64,000 nt of DNA, from positions 310,001-374,000 of the forward strand of contig NZ_VEGH01000002.1 of assembly GCF_007679345.1 (NCBI RefSeq), written 5' to 3'. The notes below the pieces were generated by a model, which did no database searches, was not told the DNA's origin, and worked only from the letters and a program-made list of their open reading frames with translations. Made by a program: the position numbers and the translations under genes. The stretch is from Cellulosimicrobium cellulans. GTDB taxonomy: Bacteria > Actinomycetota > Actinomycetes > Actinomycetales > Cellulomonadaceae. Shown here piece after piece: positions 1 through 11,560 of the stretch (the stretch's first letter is position 1; each line of letters starts with the position of its first letter).

Positions 1-53
1 AGGGCCCATGTGCTAGGACCGAAGTCCCTGGTCACCGTCCGGGAAGCGATCTC

Positions 54-69
54 CTGAGAGTTCTCTCAG
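54..69. repeat. Short perfect inverted repeat downstream of gcvH
   Basis: CTGAGAG-TT-CTCTCAG forms 7-bp arms with a 2-nt centre. It lies 38 bases past the gcvH stop, so it may be part of a terminator for the gcv operon or belong to a gene outside the window. No U-tract is visible. The remaining bases at the left edge hold no gene I can support. Confidence 0.4.
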
Positions 70-106
70 AAACACCCGAACGGGCTAACCGCCGTCCGGG
101 GGAGTC

Positions 107-478
107 TCAGTCCGTGAGCGTCGCCGCGTACTCGTCCGCGGACAGCAGCGGGCCGGTGCTCGTGACGTCCACCCGGAACAGCCAGCCGGCGCCGTACGGG
201 TCGGCGTTGACGACGGACGGCTCGTCGACCGCCTCCTGGTTGACCTCGACCACGGTGCCGGCGACGGGCGAGTACAGCTCGGACACGGACTTCGTGGACT
301 CCACCTCGCCCACGACCGCGCCGGCCGCGATCTCGCTGCCGACCGTCGGCAGCTCCAGGTAGACGATGTCGCCGAGCGCGTCGGCGGCGTTCTTCGTGAT
401 GCCGACCGTGGCGGGCTCCGCGCCGTCGATCCACTCGTGCTCGGCGGTGTACTGCAGGGTCGTGGGGACGTCGCTCAT
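107..478 (-). CDS. gcvH: Glycine cleavage system H protein (lipoyl carrier)
   Basis: The 123-residue protein has the usual H-protein length. H protein carries the aminomethyl group on a lipoyl-lysine between the P, T and L proteins in the cytoplasm. The lipoyl site is visible as [11 protein letters not shown] with the acceptor Lys at residue 63, followed by the family's [11 protein letters not shown] loop. Near the N-terminus EHEWI matches the HEW motif of H proteins. The start is ATG. It is the last gene of gcvP-gcvT-gcvH, 66 bases after gcvT, and is presumably controlled by the glycine riboswitch ahead of gcvP. The L protein gene (lpd) is not in the window. Confidence 0.95.
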   Translation of the reverse strand: MSDVPTTLQYTAEHEWIDGAEPATVGITKNAADALGDIVYLELPTVGSEIAAGAVVGEVESTKSVSELYSPVAGTVVEVNQEAVDEPSVVNADPYGAGWLFRVDVTSTGPLLSADEYAATLTD

Positions 479-544
479 GGGTGCTCTCCGGGGTTCTCGC
501 GAGCGGGACGCTCGGCGGGCGGGGGAAGGGGGGGACGGGCGCGG

Positions 545-1716
545 TCAGGACCGACGGTAGAACGGCAGTGCGACCACGCGGACCGGCTCGCGCCGACCGC
601 GCACGTCCACGGCGAGCTCCGTGCCCTCGGCGCTGACCTCGGGCGTCACGTAGGCCATCGCGATCGGTGTGCCCAGCGTCGGGGAGGGCGCACCGGAGGT
701 GACCCGGCCGACCGTCACGGCGTCGTCCGCGGTCGAGGTCAGCACCTCGTACCCGTGCCGGGCGGCGCGGCGGCCGGAGCCGACCAGGCCGACCAGGACC
801 CGGGACGGGTTCGCGTGCGCCCGGGACGCCAGCGCGGCGCGCCCGACGAACGGCAGCGGCTCGCCGTCGGCGGTCGTCTTGTCCAGGCGGACCACCCGGC
901 CCAGGCCCGCGTCGTGCGGAGCGGTCGTGGTGTCGAGCTCGTTGCCGTACAGCGGCATCCCGGCCTCCAGCCGGAGGCTGTCCCGGGCGGACAGGCCGGC
1001 GGGCACCAGGCCGAGCGGGGCGCCGGCGGCGAGCAGGTCGCGCCACAGGCCCGGGGCCGCGTCCGCGGGCACGAACAGCTCGAAGCCGTCCTCGCCGGTG
1101 TACCCGGTGCGGGCCACGAGGGCCTCGACGCCGCCCACGGTCGCGGGGACGCCCGCGTAGTACTTCACGTCGCGGACGGCGTCGGCGTGCGCCGGGTCGG
1201 TGAGGCCGACGACGATCTCGGCGGCGCACGGGCCCTGCACCGCGATGAGCGCCGTCTCCAGCGACCGGTCGGTGAGCGAGGCGTCGAACGGCGCGAGCCG
1301 GTCGGCCAGCGCGGCGGCCACGACCGCCACGTTCGAGGCGTTCGCGACGACCAGGTACGCCTCGTCGCCGAGCCGGTAGACGATCAGGTCGTCGAGGATG
1401 CCGCCGTCCTCCTGGACGATCATCGTGTAGCGGGCCCGGCCGACCGCGAGGCCGGAGATGTTCCCGACCAGCGCGTGGTCGAGCCCGGCGCCGGCACCGG
1501 GGCCGTCGACGTGCAGCTCGCCCATGTGCGACAGGTCGAACAGCCCGGCCGCGGTCCGGACGGCCTGGTGCTCCGCGAGGTCGCCGGCGTAGCGCAGCGG
1601 CATCAGCCAGCCGGCGAACGGCGTCATCGTGGCGCCGAGCGCGACGTGCTCCGCGTGCAGCGGGGACAGCACGGCGCCCGACGCGGCGTCGGTGGCGGGG
1701 GTGGTGGTCGGCTCGG

Positions 1717-1720
<4 letters not shown>
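545..1720 (-). CDS. gcvT: Glycine cleavage system T protein, aminomethyltransferase
   Basis: The 391-residue tetrahydrofolate-dependent aminomethyltransferase takes the aminomethyl group from H protein and releases ammonia and 5,10-methylene-THF. Recognisable family segments run in order: [32 protein letters not shown] (which holds the catalytic Asp region of T proteins), [28 protein letters not shown] and a C-terminal [13 protein letters not shown] segment. The GTG start at 1720 is chosen because it overlaps the gcvP stop as GTGA, implying translational coupling. The same frame stays open far upstream, but that extension runs through gcvP in another frame and is not coding. Confidence 0.94.
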
Positions 1721-4731
<3,011 letters not shown>

Positions 4732-4825
4732 GCGGCTGCTCCGGGCGGTCGGACGTGCATGGGCGGACGGGCGGGTGGTGCGCGTCTCCCCGCTCTGTCA
4801 TCCGCCGGCCGCGGTGCGTCCGCGG

Positions 4826-5042
4826 GCGTGCGACCTGAGAGTTTTGCCGGTCCGCCGTGCCCGTGAGGGCCGGGGCGCGCCGACTTGCACCGTCGGTGGG
4901 CCGGCGTGCGCCGGCCGCTTTCCAGAGTTGCCTCGCCACGGCGGTACGGGGGCCTGAGAGATTCCCGGGGAGGGTTGCTCCTTCGGCGCCTCGCGGTCAC
5001 GGCCGCCCGGGGGCGGTCGCGCGGGAGGGCTCTCCCGCCGCG
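4826..5042 (-). promoter_or_regulatory. Tandem glycine riboswitch ahead of gcvP
   Basis: Read on the minus strand the leader holds two glycine aptamers in the classic head-to-tail arrangement. Aptamer 1 has a GGGAGAG start near 5038, the conserved GCCGAAGGAGCAA at 4975-4987 and closes with GAATCTCTCAGGC at 4952-4964. Aptamer 2 has CTCTGGAAAG at 4918-4927, CCGACGGTGCAAGTCGGC at 4879-4896 and closes with AACTCTCAGGT at 4833-4843. Such riboswitches normally turn on gcv genes when glycine is abundant. The 95 bases to the gcvP start would contain the expression platform; I cannot tell transcriptional from translational control. Confidence 0.92.
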
Positions 5043-5124
5043 GTTCGAGCAGCGTGTTGAGTTGTCCGGGTCACAGCCTAACCGCGGTCGCGGGTCTTTC
5101 GTCCCGACGGCCGCCCCCGGGCCG

Positions 5125-5646
5125 TTACGGCTCGGTGAACTCTGCCGCGGGCAGCGGCAGCACGACCGTGGCGGCCGAGTCGGCGCCGCGGGCGCGGGCG
5201 TGCGACACCACGCGCTCGACCTCGGGGAGCGGCCCCTCGACCAGCACGGGCTGCCCGGCGGACGGGTCACCCGACCAGCGCACCACGGCACCCTCGGGCG
5301 GCGCGAACGGCCCGGCGGCGGCCGGCAGGTGCACCACGGCGGCGGCGCGCACCGCCGGGTCGTCGACCGCGCGCACCTCGGCCGACCGGACGGCCGCGAG
5401 CCGTCGCACGGTGCGCATGAGCAGCCGCTGCCGGCGCTCCGACGCGGTGAACGTGACGACGATGAGGCCGACGCCGTCGGCGACGTCACCCGTGGTGAGC
5501 GAGTCGAACGAGACGCCGCGGGTGGAGAACACGCCGGTCAGCGCGGTGAGGGTGCCTGTCGCGTCGGCGCCGGCCACGAAGGCGACCCAGCGGCGGTCGG
5601 GGCCCGGCACGGCCGCGGCGGCGCCCGTGGGACCGACGGCGGTCAC
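5125..5646 (-). CDS. ACT-domain protein
   Basis: This is a 173-residue cytoplasmic protein. Residues about 18-85 (WVAFVAGADATGTLTALTGV, then FSTRGVSFDSLTTGD) look like an ACT ligand-binding fold of the acetolactate synthase small-subunit type, ending in a VVTFTASERRQRLLMRTVRRL-like helix. The second half has no clear domain. ACT domains usually bind amino acids and regulate metabolism. The GTG start at 5646 overlaps the upstream dehydrogenase stop as GTGA, which gives the start and suggests co-translation. No catalytic partner (such as ilvB) is adjacent, so its target is unknown. Regulation of glycine/serine metabolism is only an inference from position. Confidence 0.7.
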   Translation of the reverse strand: MTAVGPTGAAAAVPGPDRRWVAFVAGADATGTLTALTGVFSTRGVSFDSLTTGDVADGVGLIVVTFTASERRQRLLMRTVRRLAAVRSAEVRAVDDPAVRAAAVVHLPAAAGPFAPPEGAVVRWSGDPSAGQPVLVEGPLPEVERVVSHARARGADSAATVVLPLPAAEFTEP

Positions 5647-6728
5647 CGGCCCGCCCCCGCGCCCAGCCCCCACGGCGCGAGCATCGCGTCGATCCGGCCG
5701 GCAGAGGCCAGCAGCCGGCGCGCCTCGTCCGGCTCGGGCTCGTCCAGCAGCACGCGCGTCCAGCCCTCGGGCCCGAGCACCACCGGCACCCCGAGCACCC
5801 CGCGCAGCGGCGTCCCCGCCACGGCCCCCTCCCCGTCGAGCGCCACCTGGCCCGCGACGACGATGTCCCGCCCGTCGAGCACGGTGTCCACCAGGTCGAC
5901 CGTCGCGTTCGCGGTGGCCGCCGCCGTCTTGGCGCCGCTCTGGTGCGTGAGCCACGGCCGCGCGACCCCGCGGAGATCCGGCGGCCAGGTCTCGACCAGG
6001 TCGAACGCCGCGGCCACGTCGTCGGCCATCAGGCCGCCGAGGTCCCGCTTCGCGTCCTCGATCTCGGCCGCGAACCCGTCGAGGGTCCGCCCGCCGCGCA
6101 GCGCCGCCACCGCGCGCCGCCGCTCCTCGACGTCGAGGCCGCTGATCCGGACCGTCGACCACAGCGGCACCAGGTCGTCCCCGTGCTGGCCCGCGACGAA
6201 GCCGCCGACGCGGTGCCGGCGCACGCCGAGGGACACCGCGACCTCGCGGCGGAACCGCAGCGTGTCCAGCCAGGCGCCCATGCCGATCACCCGGTGCCGG
6301 CCCAGCTCGCGGGCCACCACCGCGACGCCCAGCTCCACCGGATTCGACACCACGACGACGACCTCGTGCCCCGAACCGTGCCGGGCGATGGCGCGGGCGT
6401 AGGAGGCGAACACCTCGTGGTTCTCGGCCGCGAGCGCCGCGCGGTCGGCGACGGCACCCGCGCGCGCCGGGGCCGTCCTGCCCGCGGTCAGCACCACGAC
6501 GTCGGCGACCACGTCCTCGGGGTCCAGGGCGACGTCGATGAGCGGCGCGTGCTCGTCGTAGGCGTCGACCAGGTCGGCGCGCAGCCCGTAGGACGCGCGC
6601 CCGGACGCGCCGCCCGGGCGTCCCACGAGCTGCAGCCGCGACGAGGTCGGCAGCACCCGCCGCTCGATCAGCTGCGCGCACACCTGCCGACCGACGTCAC
6701 CCGTCGCTCCCAGCACCGCCACGTCCAC
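5643..6728 (-). CDS. Lactate/malate dehydrogenase family protein
   Basis: The 361-residue Rossmann-fold oxidoreductase begins with a GATGDVGRQV nucleotide-binding loop. VVVLTAGRTA and VVVVSNPVEL match the NAD-binding half of LDH/MDH, and AGQHGDDLVPLWSTV matches the family's catalytic-His segment (G-x-HGD-x-x-VPLWS). It is longer than typical bacterial LDH or MDH (about 310-330 residues), with extra C-terminal sequence, so I would not assign lactate or malate specificity. The start is GTG. The ACT-domain gene follows with a 4-base overlap. Confidence 0.8.
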   Translation of the reverse strand: MDVAVLGATGDVGRQVCAQLIERRVLPTSSRLQLVGRPGGASGRASYGLRADLVDAYDEHAPLIDVALDPEDVVADVVVLTAGRTAPARAGAVADRAALAAENHEVFASYARAIARHGSGHEVVVVVSNPVELGVAVVARELGRHRVIGMGAWLDTLRFRREVAVSLGVRRHRVGGFVAGQHGDDLVPLWSTVRISGLDVEERRRAVAALRGGRTLDGFAAEIEDAKRDLGGLMADDVAAAFDLVETWPPDLRGVARPWLTHQSGAKTAAATANATVDLVDTVLDGRDIVVAGQVALDGEGAVAGTPLRGVLGVPVVLGPEGWTRVLLDEPEPDEARRLLASAGRIDAMLAPWGLGAGAGR

Positions 6729-6936
6729 GGGGCGACCCTAGGTCACCGCGGTGGCCGGCGATGCTCAGGAGCCCTCAGCCGCGGCGCCCGGCCGCCGATG
6801 GACACACCACGTCGACGTCGCCCTCCGAAACACCCGTCGGACCAGGCCCCCACCGGGCATGATCACCATCGACGGGGCGATGCCGGTCGTACCCGCAGCC
6901 GCCCGCCCTCGCGAGGGGCCCCAGGAGGACCACGTC

Positions 6937-8973
6937 ATGAGCGCTCTGATCGCCCGAGGAGGCGTCGCGCGCCGCCGCCTCGCCGTCGCCGTCGTGACCG
7001 CGGCGGGCGTCGCCCTGTCCGCACCGGCGGCCGGCGCCGACGACCTCACCGCGCGGTACGAGGTCGTCGGGCGGGTGGTCTACCTGACCGCCGACCTCGC
7101 CTCGCCCCACGAGGACCAGCACTTCGCGGAGGGGTCCGTGACCACCGCGTACTCGGACGTCGACGGCACGCTGGTCGACCTCTCGGCGGTGCAGGAGCCC
7201 CGTGTCGGCACGGCACCGGCGGCCCCGGAGAGCCTCCCGGCCGGCGCGGGGGTCGCGGTCACCATCGAGGCTCCTGCGGGACTGGCGGACCCGGAGGCCG
7301 CCGCTCTGGTCTCCGGGGGCGGCGCGGCCGCGGAGACGGGCACTGCCGAGGTCGTCGCGGCGGTCGTGACCGACGAGGCCACGACGCGGGACCCGGCACC
7401 CACCGCAGCGATGGCCCTCGGCGTGCACCAGCTGGTGATCGTGCCCGTCCGCTGGACGGACGCGGACAGCGTGCCGGTCGCCGCGCTCACGACCGCTGCC
7501 GCGGGGACCGAGTCCTACTGGGAGCGGCAGAGCGGCGGGCAGCTGGACATCCAGCAGTCGGTGCGAGCCGCGGTGACCGTCCCGAAGCCGGCGACCTGCG
7601 ACGTGGACGGTCTCCTGGAGGCGGTGATCGGGGCCACCGGCCTCGCGCCGACCACCCGGCTCCACGTGGCGCTCGCGCTCCCCGATCACCCCGGGTGCCC
7701 GTGGGCCGGCCTCGCGTCCATCAACGGCGGCGCGATCTGGCTGAACGACGCGCCCTTCACCTATGTGCTCGCGCACGAGCTCGGGCACAACTTCGGCCTC
7801 GGGCACGCGAACACCCTCACGTGCACCGCGCCCGGTGGCAGCCGCGTCCCGCTGAGCGCCTCGGGCACCTGCTACGAGAAGGAGTACGGCGACAACACCG
7901 ACGTCATGGGCCAGGGACGCAACCTGGACACGCCGGGCAACCTCAGCTCGGCTCCGAGCTTCGCCCTGGGCTGGTCGAGCGTCCACCTCGTCGGGAACGC
8001 CGTGCAGAGCACGACCTCGCTCGACCTGCCGCCGCTGTCGCAGGCATCGGGGACCCGGGGTGTCAGGTTCCAGTCGGAGATGGGCACCGTGTTCGTCGAC
8101 TACCGACCCGCCGTCGGAGCGGACGCCCTGCACGAGCCGGGCTGGGCCGGGGTCCAGGCCCGCCTCGCCGTGACGGACCCCGTCTACGACTTCCTCACCA
8201 CGTACCTGCTCGACCTCCAGCCGGAGCGGCAGCCGTTCACCAACCCCTCGCTCCCGGTCGGGCGTTCGTGGGAGATCGCCGGTGCCGGTGCGACGCTCAC
8301 CACGACGACGCTCGGTGCGACGGCCCGCGTCACCATCTCCCCCACGTCCGCCACCACCGCGCTCCAGCGGTACGTCACCCGCGTCTACGAGGACCTGTTC
8401 GACCGCCAGCCCGACCCGCAGGGCCTGACCACCTGGACCTCCGGGCTCGCGGCCGGCACACCGCGGGTCGCCGTCGCGAACGCGATCACCTACTCCGACG
8501 AGTACCGGTCCCGGTTGATCGCCGCCACCTACCAGACGTACCTGGGGCGCGGGCCGGACCCCGCCGGCGCTGCGGGCTGGCTCGACGGCATGCGCGCCGG
8601 CAGCACCATCCAGCAGCTGGAGGTCGGGTTCGTCGCCTCCGACGAGTACTACGCGAAGGCCGGCGGGACCGACACGGCCTGGGTCGGCCGGCTCTACCAG
8701 CACGTCCTCGGCCGCTCCGCGGCGCCGTCGGAGATCCGGGGCTGGACGACGGGCCTGGCCCGGGGGGCGTCGCGGAGTCAGGTCGCCCTCGGGTTCCTGG
8801 TCTCGACGGAGCACCTGACCACGGTGGTCGACGGGTACTACGTGGACCTGCTCGGCCGGCACATCGACGCGACCGGGGCCCGGTCGTGGGTCGCGGCGAT
8901 CCAGGCGGGCACCCGGGTGGAGGCGATCATCGGCGGCATCATCGCCAGCGACGAGTACTTCGGCCGGCCCTGA
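6937..8973 (+). CDS. Secreted zinc metalloprotease (metzincin) with DUF4214 repeats
   Basis: This 678-residue exported protein starts at an ATG 7 bases after CCAGGAGGA; the frame stays open upstream but lacks a better site. Residues 1-33 form an Arg-rich n-region, hydrophobic core and Ala-rich cleavage zone. Residues 280-290, HELGHNFGLGH, are the HExxHxxGxxH zinc site of metzincins, followed by a DVMGQG Met-turn candidate. Residues about 478-678 carry four roughly 50-70-residue DUF4214 repeats, each with R/L-Y-x-D-L-x-R-x-P-D-x-x-G and ending in S-D-E-Y. DUF4214 modules occur in secreted and surface proteins. It probably cleaves external protein; the substrate is unknown. Confidence 0.85.
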   Translation: MSALIARGGVARRRLAVAVVTAAGVALSAPAAGADDLTARYEVVGRVVYLTADLASPHEDQHFAEGSVTTAYSDVDGTLVDLSAVQEPRVGTAPAAPESLPAGAGVAVTIEAPAGLADPEAAALVSGGGAAAETGTAEVVAAVVTDEATTRDPAPTAAMALGVHQLVIVPVRWTDADSVPVAALTTAAAGTESYWERQSGGQLDIQQSVRAAVTVPKPATCDVDGLLEAVIGATGLAPTTRLHVALALPDHPGCPWAGLASINGGAIWLNDAPFTYVLAHELGHNFGLGHANTLTCTAPGGSRVPLSASGTCYEKEYGDNTDVMGQGRNLDTPGNLSSAPSFALGWSSVHLVGNAVQSTTSLDLPPLSQASGTRGVRFQSEMGTVFVDYRPAVGADALHEPGWAGVQARLAVTDPVYDFLTTYLLDLQPERQPFTNPSLPVGRSWEIAGAGATLTTTTLGATARVTISPTSATTALQRYVTRVYEDLFDRQPDPQGLTTWTSGLAAGTPRVAVANAITYSDEYRSRLIAATYQTYLGRGPDPAGAAGWLDGMRAGSTIQQLEVGFVASDEYYAKAGGTDTAWVGRLYQHVLGRSAAPSEIRGWTTGLARGASRSQVALGFLVSTEHLTTVVDGYYVDLLGRHIDATGARSWVAAIQAGTRVEAIIGGIIASDEYFGRP

Positions 8974-8981
8974 TCACGCAG

Positions 8982-9013
8982 GAGGGGGTCTCCGCCCGGG
9001 CGGAGACCCCCTC
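8982..9013. terminator. Bidirectional hairpin terminator
   Basis: GAGGGGGTCTCCG and CGGAGACCCCCTC form a perfect 13-bp stem around a 6-nt loop. It sits between two convergent genes, 8 bases after each stop, so it can serve both strands. Confidence 0.85.
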
Positions 9014-9021
9014 CGCGCCGG

Positions 9022-9417
9022 TCAGTCGAAGTCGAGCAGGTCGCCGAGCCAGGACTCGCGCTTCTTCTTCCTGCCGTACGGCGAGCGGGGGTCACGGCGG
9101 TCGTCGTACCGGCGGTCGTCGCGGTACCGGTCGTCGCGGTACCCGCCGTCGCGGTAGCCGGGCTCCCGGTACCCGCCGCCGTCCCGGGGACCGGGATCGC
9201 GGTAGCCGTCGTAGCCGGGTGCCGGCGGAGGCGGGTAGCCACCGGGGGCCGCCGCGGGGCCCGGGTCCGCCGGCCCTGGGGCGCCGGCGGCGCGGTCGAG
9301 GATCTTGTCCAGCTCGCCGCGGTCCAGCCAGATGCCGCGGCACGAGGGGCAGTAGTCGATCTCGACGCCCTGCCGCTCCGCCATCACCAGCTCCGCCCCG
9401 TCCGTGGGACACCTCAT
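9022..9417 (-). CDS. Zinc-ribbon protein (zf-TFIIB family)
   Basis: The 131-residue protein has an N-terminal zinc ribbon: MRCPTDG supplies the first Cys and DYCPSCRGIWLDRGELD gives the CxxC plus the characteristic IWLDxGEL of zf-TFIIB-like proteins. The middle is a low-complexity Gly/Tyr/Arg/Asp stretch (repeats such as YRDDRYRDD and YREPGYRDGG). The C-terminus is basic (GRKKKRESW) and ends in GDLLDFD. The start at 9417 is preceded by a GAGGAGG site; the upstream extension of the frame is less likely. The function of this common actinobacterial family is unknown to me. Confidence 0.8.
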   Translation of the reverse strand: MRCPTDGAELVMAERQGVEIDYCPSCRGIWLDRGELDKILDRAAGAPGPADPGPAAAPGGYPPPPAPGYDGYRDPGPRDGGGYREPGYRDGGYRDDRYRDDRRYDDRRDPRSPYGRKKKRESWLGDLLDFD

Positions 9418-9508
9418 GCCGACCTCCTCGCCCGTGCGCGCCCTCGCGGCCGCGCGTCCTGCCCCGCCCAACGGACGGGCGCGGGGGTCGGTTCCTCCGC
9501 CGGGACCG

Positions 9509-10702
9509 CTACAGCGTGCGCTGCCAGGCGACGACCCGGTCCACCGCCTCCGCGACGACGTCGGGCGCGGACGCGAACGACAGCCGCACCCAGTCGTGCC
9601 CGTCGACGGAGTCGAAGTCGGTGCCCGGGGTCAGCGCGACGCCGGCCTCGTCGAGCAGCCGGGCGCACCAGGTGCGCGAGTCGAGGCCGGCCGCGGACAC
9701 GTCGGCGTACACGTAGAACGCCCCGTCGGCGGGCGCGACGCGGGACCAGCCGAGCTCCGGGAGCCGGTCGAGCACCGACCGCCGCGACGCCGCGTACTGC
9801 GCGACGTTGGCCTCGGCCGCGGCGTAGCCCGCGGGCGTGAACGCCGCGACGCCGGCGTGCTGGGCGAGCGCGGGCGGGCAGAGGGCGACGTTCCCGGCGA
9901 GCGCGTCCACCGGCGCCGCCAGGTCCTCGGGGAGCAGCAGCCAGCCGAGCCGCCAGCCGGTCATCGCCCAGAACTTGGAGAACGAGTTGACCACCACCGT
10001 CCCGGTGCCGAGCGACGTCGCGGCTGTCGGCGCCCCGGCCGGCCCCGGCTCGGCGGCGACCGCGTCGGGGTAGGTGATGCCGTGGTAGATCTCGTCCGAC
10101 ACCAGCCGGACGCCGCGCTCGGCGCACCACGCGGCCAGGCCGTCGAGCGCCGCGCGGTCGATCAGGGTGCCGGTGGGGTTGGCGGGGCCGGCCACCACGA
10201 GGCCGTCCACGGGGCGGTCCAGCGCCTCGAGCTGCTCGACGGTCGGCTGGTACCGGGTCTCCGGGCCGCACGGCAGCTCGACGACCTCGCAGCCGAGCGA
10301 CGCGAGGATGTTCTTGTACGCCGGGTACCCGGGCCGGGCCAGGGCCACGCGGTCGCCCACGTCGAACGCCGCGAGGAACGCGAGCATGAACCCGCCCGAC
10401 GACCCGGTGGTCACGGCCACCCGCGCGGGGTCGACGTCGACCCCGTACCAGGACCGGTAGTGGCCCGCGATCGCCGCACGCAGCGCCGGGCTGCCCAGCG
10501 CCTCGGTGTACCCGAGGTCCCCGCCGGCCAGCAGCTGCACCGCGCGCTCGCGCACCACGTCCGAGGCGCCGGTCGACGGCTCGCCGACGCACAGGTTGAG
10601 CACCGACTGGCCCGCGGCGCGCCGCGCGTTGGCGGCCGCGACGATGTCCATCACGGCGAACGGGGGCACCTGGGACCGCGCGGAGACCTTCACCCGACCC
10701 AT
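9509..10702 (-). CDS. Pyridoxal-phosphate aminotransferase, class I/II
   Basis: A 397-residue fold-type I enzyme. Visible landmarks are the N-terminal VLNLCVGEPSTGASD, the substrate-side YTEALGSPALRAAIA, GPANPTGTLI with the conserved NPTG, VSDEIYHGITY with the PLP-binding Asp and Tyr, and NSFSKFWAMTGWRLGW with the Schiff-base Lys in SFSK. These are typical of aspartate/aromatic-type aminotransferases; I cannot give the substrate. I start at the ATG of MGRVKVS at 10702. A longer reading starting at 10810 would run through the 19-nt repeats upstream and is unlikely to be real. Confidence 0.88.
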   Translation of the reverse strand: MGRVKVSARSQVPPFAVMDIVAAANARRAAGQSVLNLCVGEPSTGASDVVRERAVQLLAGGDLGYTEALGSPALRAAIAGHYRSWYGVDVDPARVAVTTGSSGGFMLAFLAAFDVGDRVALARPGYPAYKNILASLGCEVVELPCGPETRYQPTVEQLEALDRPVDGLVVAGPANPTGTLIDRAALDGLAAWCAERGVRLVSDEIYHGITYPDAVAAEPGPAGAPTAATSLGTGTVVVNSFSKFWAMTGWRLGWLLLPEDLAAPVDALAGNVALCPPALAQHAGVAAFTPAGYAAAEANVAQYAASRRSVLDRLPELGWSRVAPADGAFYVYADVSAAGLDSRTWCARLLDEAGVALTPGTDFDSVDGHDWVRLSFASAPDVVAEAVDRVVAWQRTL

Positions 10703-10747
10703 CCTGCCCCGGCCCGCGCCCGGCGCGCCCGCCCGCGCGCCGGTGCC

Positions 10748-10840
10748 CGCCGAGCGCGGCACTTCCAGCCGAGCGCGGCACTTCCAGCCGAGCGCGGCAC
10801 CTCCAGCCACCGCGCTGGGCGCGAGCTGCCGCGCTCGCAG
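10748..10840. repeat. Palindromic intergenic element D: 15-4-15-6-15-4-15 with one extra unit
   Basis: Three direct copies of a 19-nt unit, (C/A)GCCGAGCGCGGCACTTCC, start at 10748, 10767 and 10786. A 6-nt spacer (10801-10806) follows. Two degenerate inverted half-sites lie at 10807-10821 and 10826-10840, the second containing CTGCCGCGCTCG. From 10767 onward the spacing equals that of the 74-nt elements at 40373, 49875 and 51117, and the unit shares GCCGAG, a GG and TTCC with copy 40373, but the core differs. It lies between the phosphatase gene and the aminotransferase start. Nothing else is seen in this gap apart from a GC-rich inverted repeat around 10880-10920. Confidence 0.7.
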
Positions 10841-10943
10841 GGAGCCGCCTACGGTCTCCTGCGCGGACGACCCCGATCCGCGCGGGCGGCGCCGGAAGGC
10901 GTAGGCAGCGCCGCCGCGGCCGCCGCGACGCGCGCGCCCGCGG

Positions 10944-11480
10944 TCAGGCCCGCGCGGCGTCCCGGTCCGCGAGGGCCGCGCGGACCGCGTCGACGACGCC
11001 GTCGGCGGCCGCCTCGATCTCGTCGAGGCAGTGCTCGAAGTTCTCCGGCCCGCCGTACCAGGGGTCGTCGACGTCGAGGAGGTGCTCGTCGTGCACGTCC
11101 GCCACCCGCGGCGCCGCCGGGTCGAACGTCCGGAACATCACCACCCGCCCGGCCGCCTCGTCGTCGCCGGCGATCCGGCGCAGCGCGCGGGCGTGCGACG
11201 CGGTCATCGCCAGCACCAGGTCCCGGTCGGCGAGGTCGGCCGCGCGCACCTGGCGCGCCTCCCGCCGCGGGACGTCGTAGCCGCGCGCCGCGAGGGCCGC
11301 CCGGGCGCGCCGGTCGATCGGGTTGCCGTGCTCCTCGTCGCTGACCCCGGTGGAGTCGACGACCACCCTCTCGCCGAGGCCGGCGTCCTCCAGGCGCGCG
11401 CGCAGCACCACCTCGGCCATCGGGGACCGGCAGATGTTGCCGGTGCACACCGTCATCACGCGGTAGCGGTCGTCCGTCAC
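10944..11480 (-). CDS. Low-molecular-weight protein tyrosine phosphatase
   Basis: The 178-residue protein has the signature near its N-terminus: CTGNICRSP with catalytic Cys12 and phosphate-binding Arg18 (C-x5-R-S). The general-acid region is DVDDPWYGG, matching the family's DP(W/Y) motif. The start is GTG at 11480; the frame remains open upstream into the transporter region but the motif spacing fits this start. Such enzymes dephosphorylate Tyr-phosphorylated proteins in the cytoplasm or, in some actinobacteria, are secreted; I see no signal peptide. No tyrosine kinase gene lies next to it. Confidence 0.9.
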   Translation of the reverse strand: MTDDRYRVMTVCTGNICRSPMAEVVLRARLEDAGLGERVVVDSTGVSDEEHGNPIDRRARAALAARGYDVPRREARQVRAADLADRDLVLAMTASHARALRRIAGDDEAAGRVVMFRTFDPAAPRVADVHDEHLLDVDDPWYGGPENFEHCLDEIEAAADGVVDAVRAALADRDAARA

Positions 11481-11560
11481 GCCGGGTCCTCCCAGGGGTC
11501 TTCGGTCCGGCGTCCATCCTGGCACCCGGACCGGGGCCCCGGCCCGGGCGACCGGGCGGC

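Noticed and set aside
40..69. Second glycine riboswitch after gcvH
   Set aside because: The minus strand reads AACTCTCAGG here, like an aptamer end, but the GCCGAAGG/GCAA core and the opening GGAGAG segment are absent.
10748..10840. Possible short CRISPR array
   Set aside because: The 19-nt units are adjacent with no spacers, and inverted half-sites follow; there are no cas genes.
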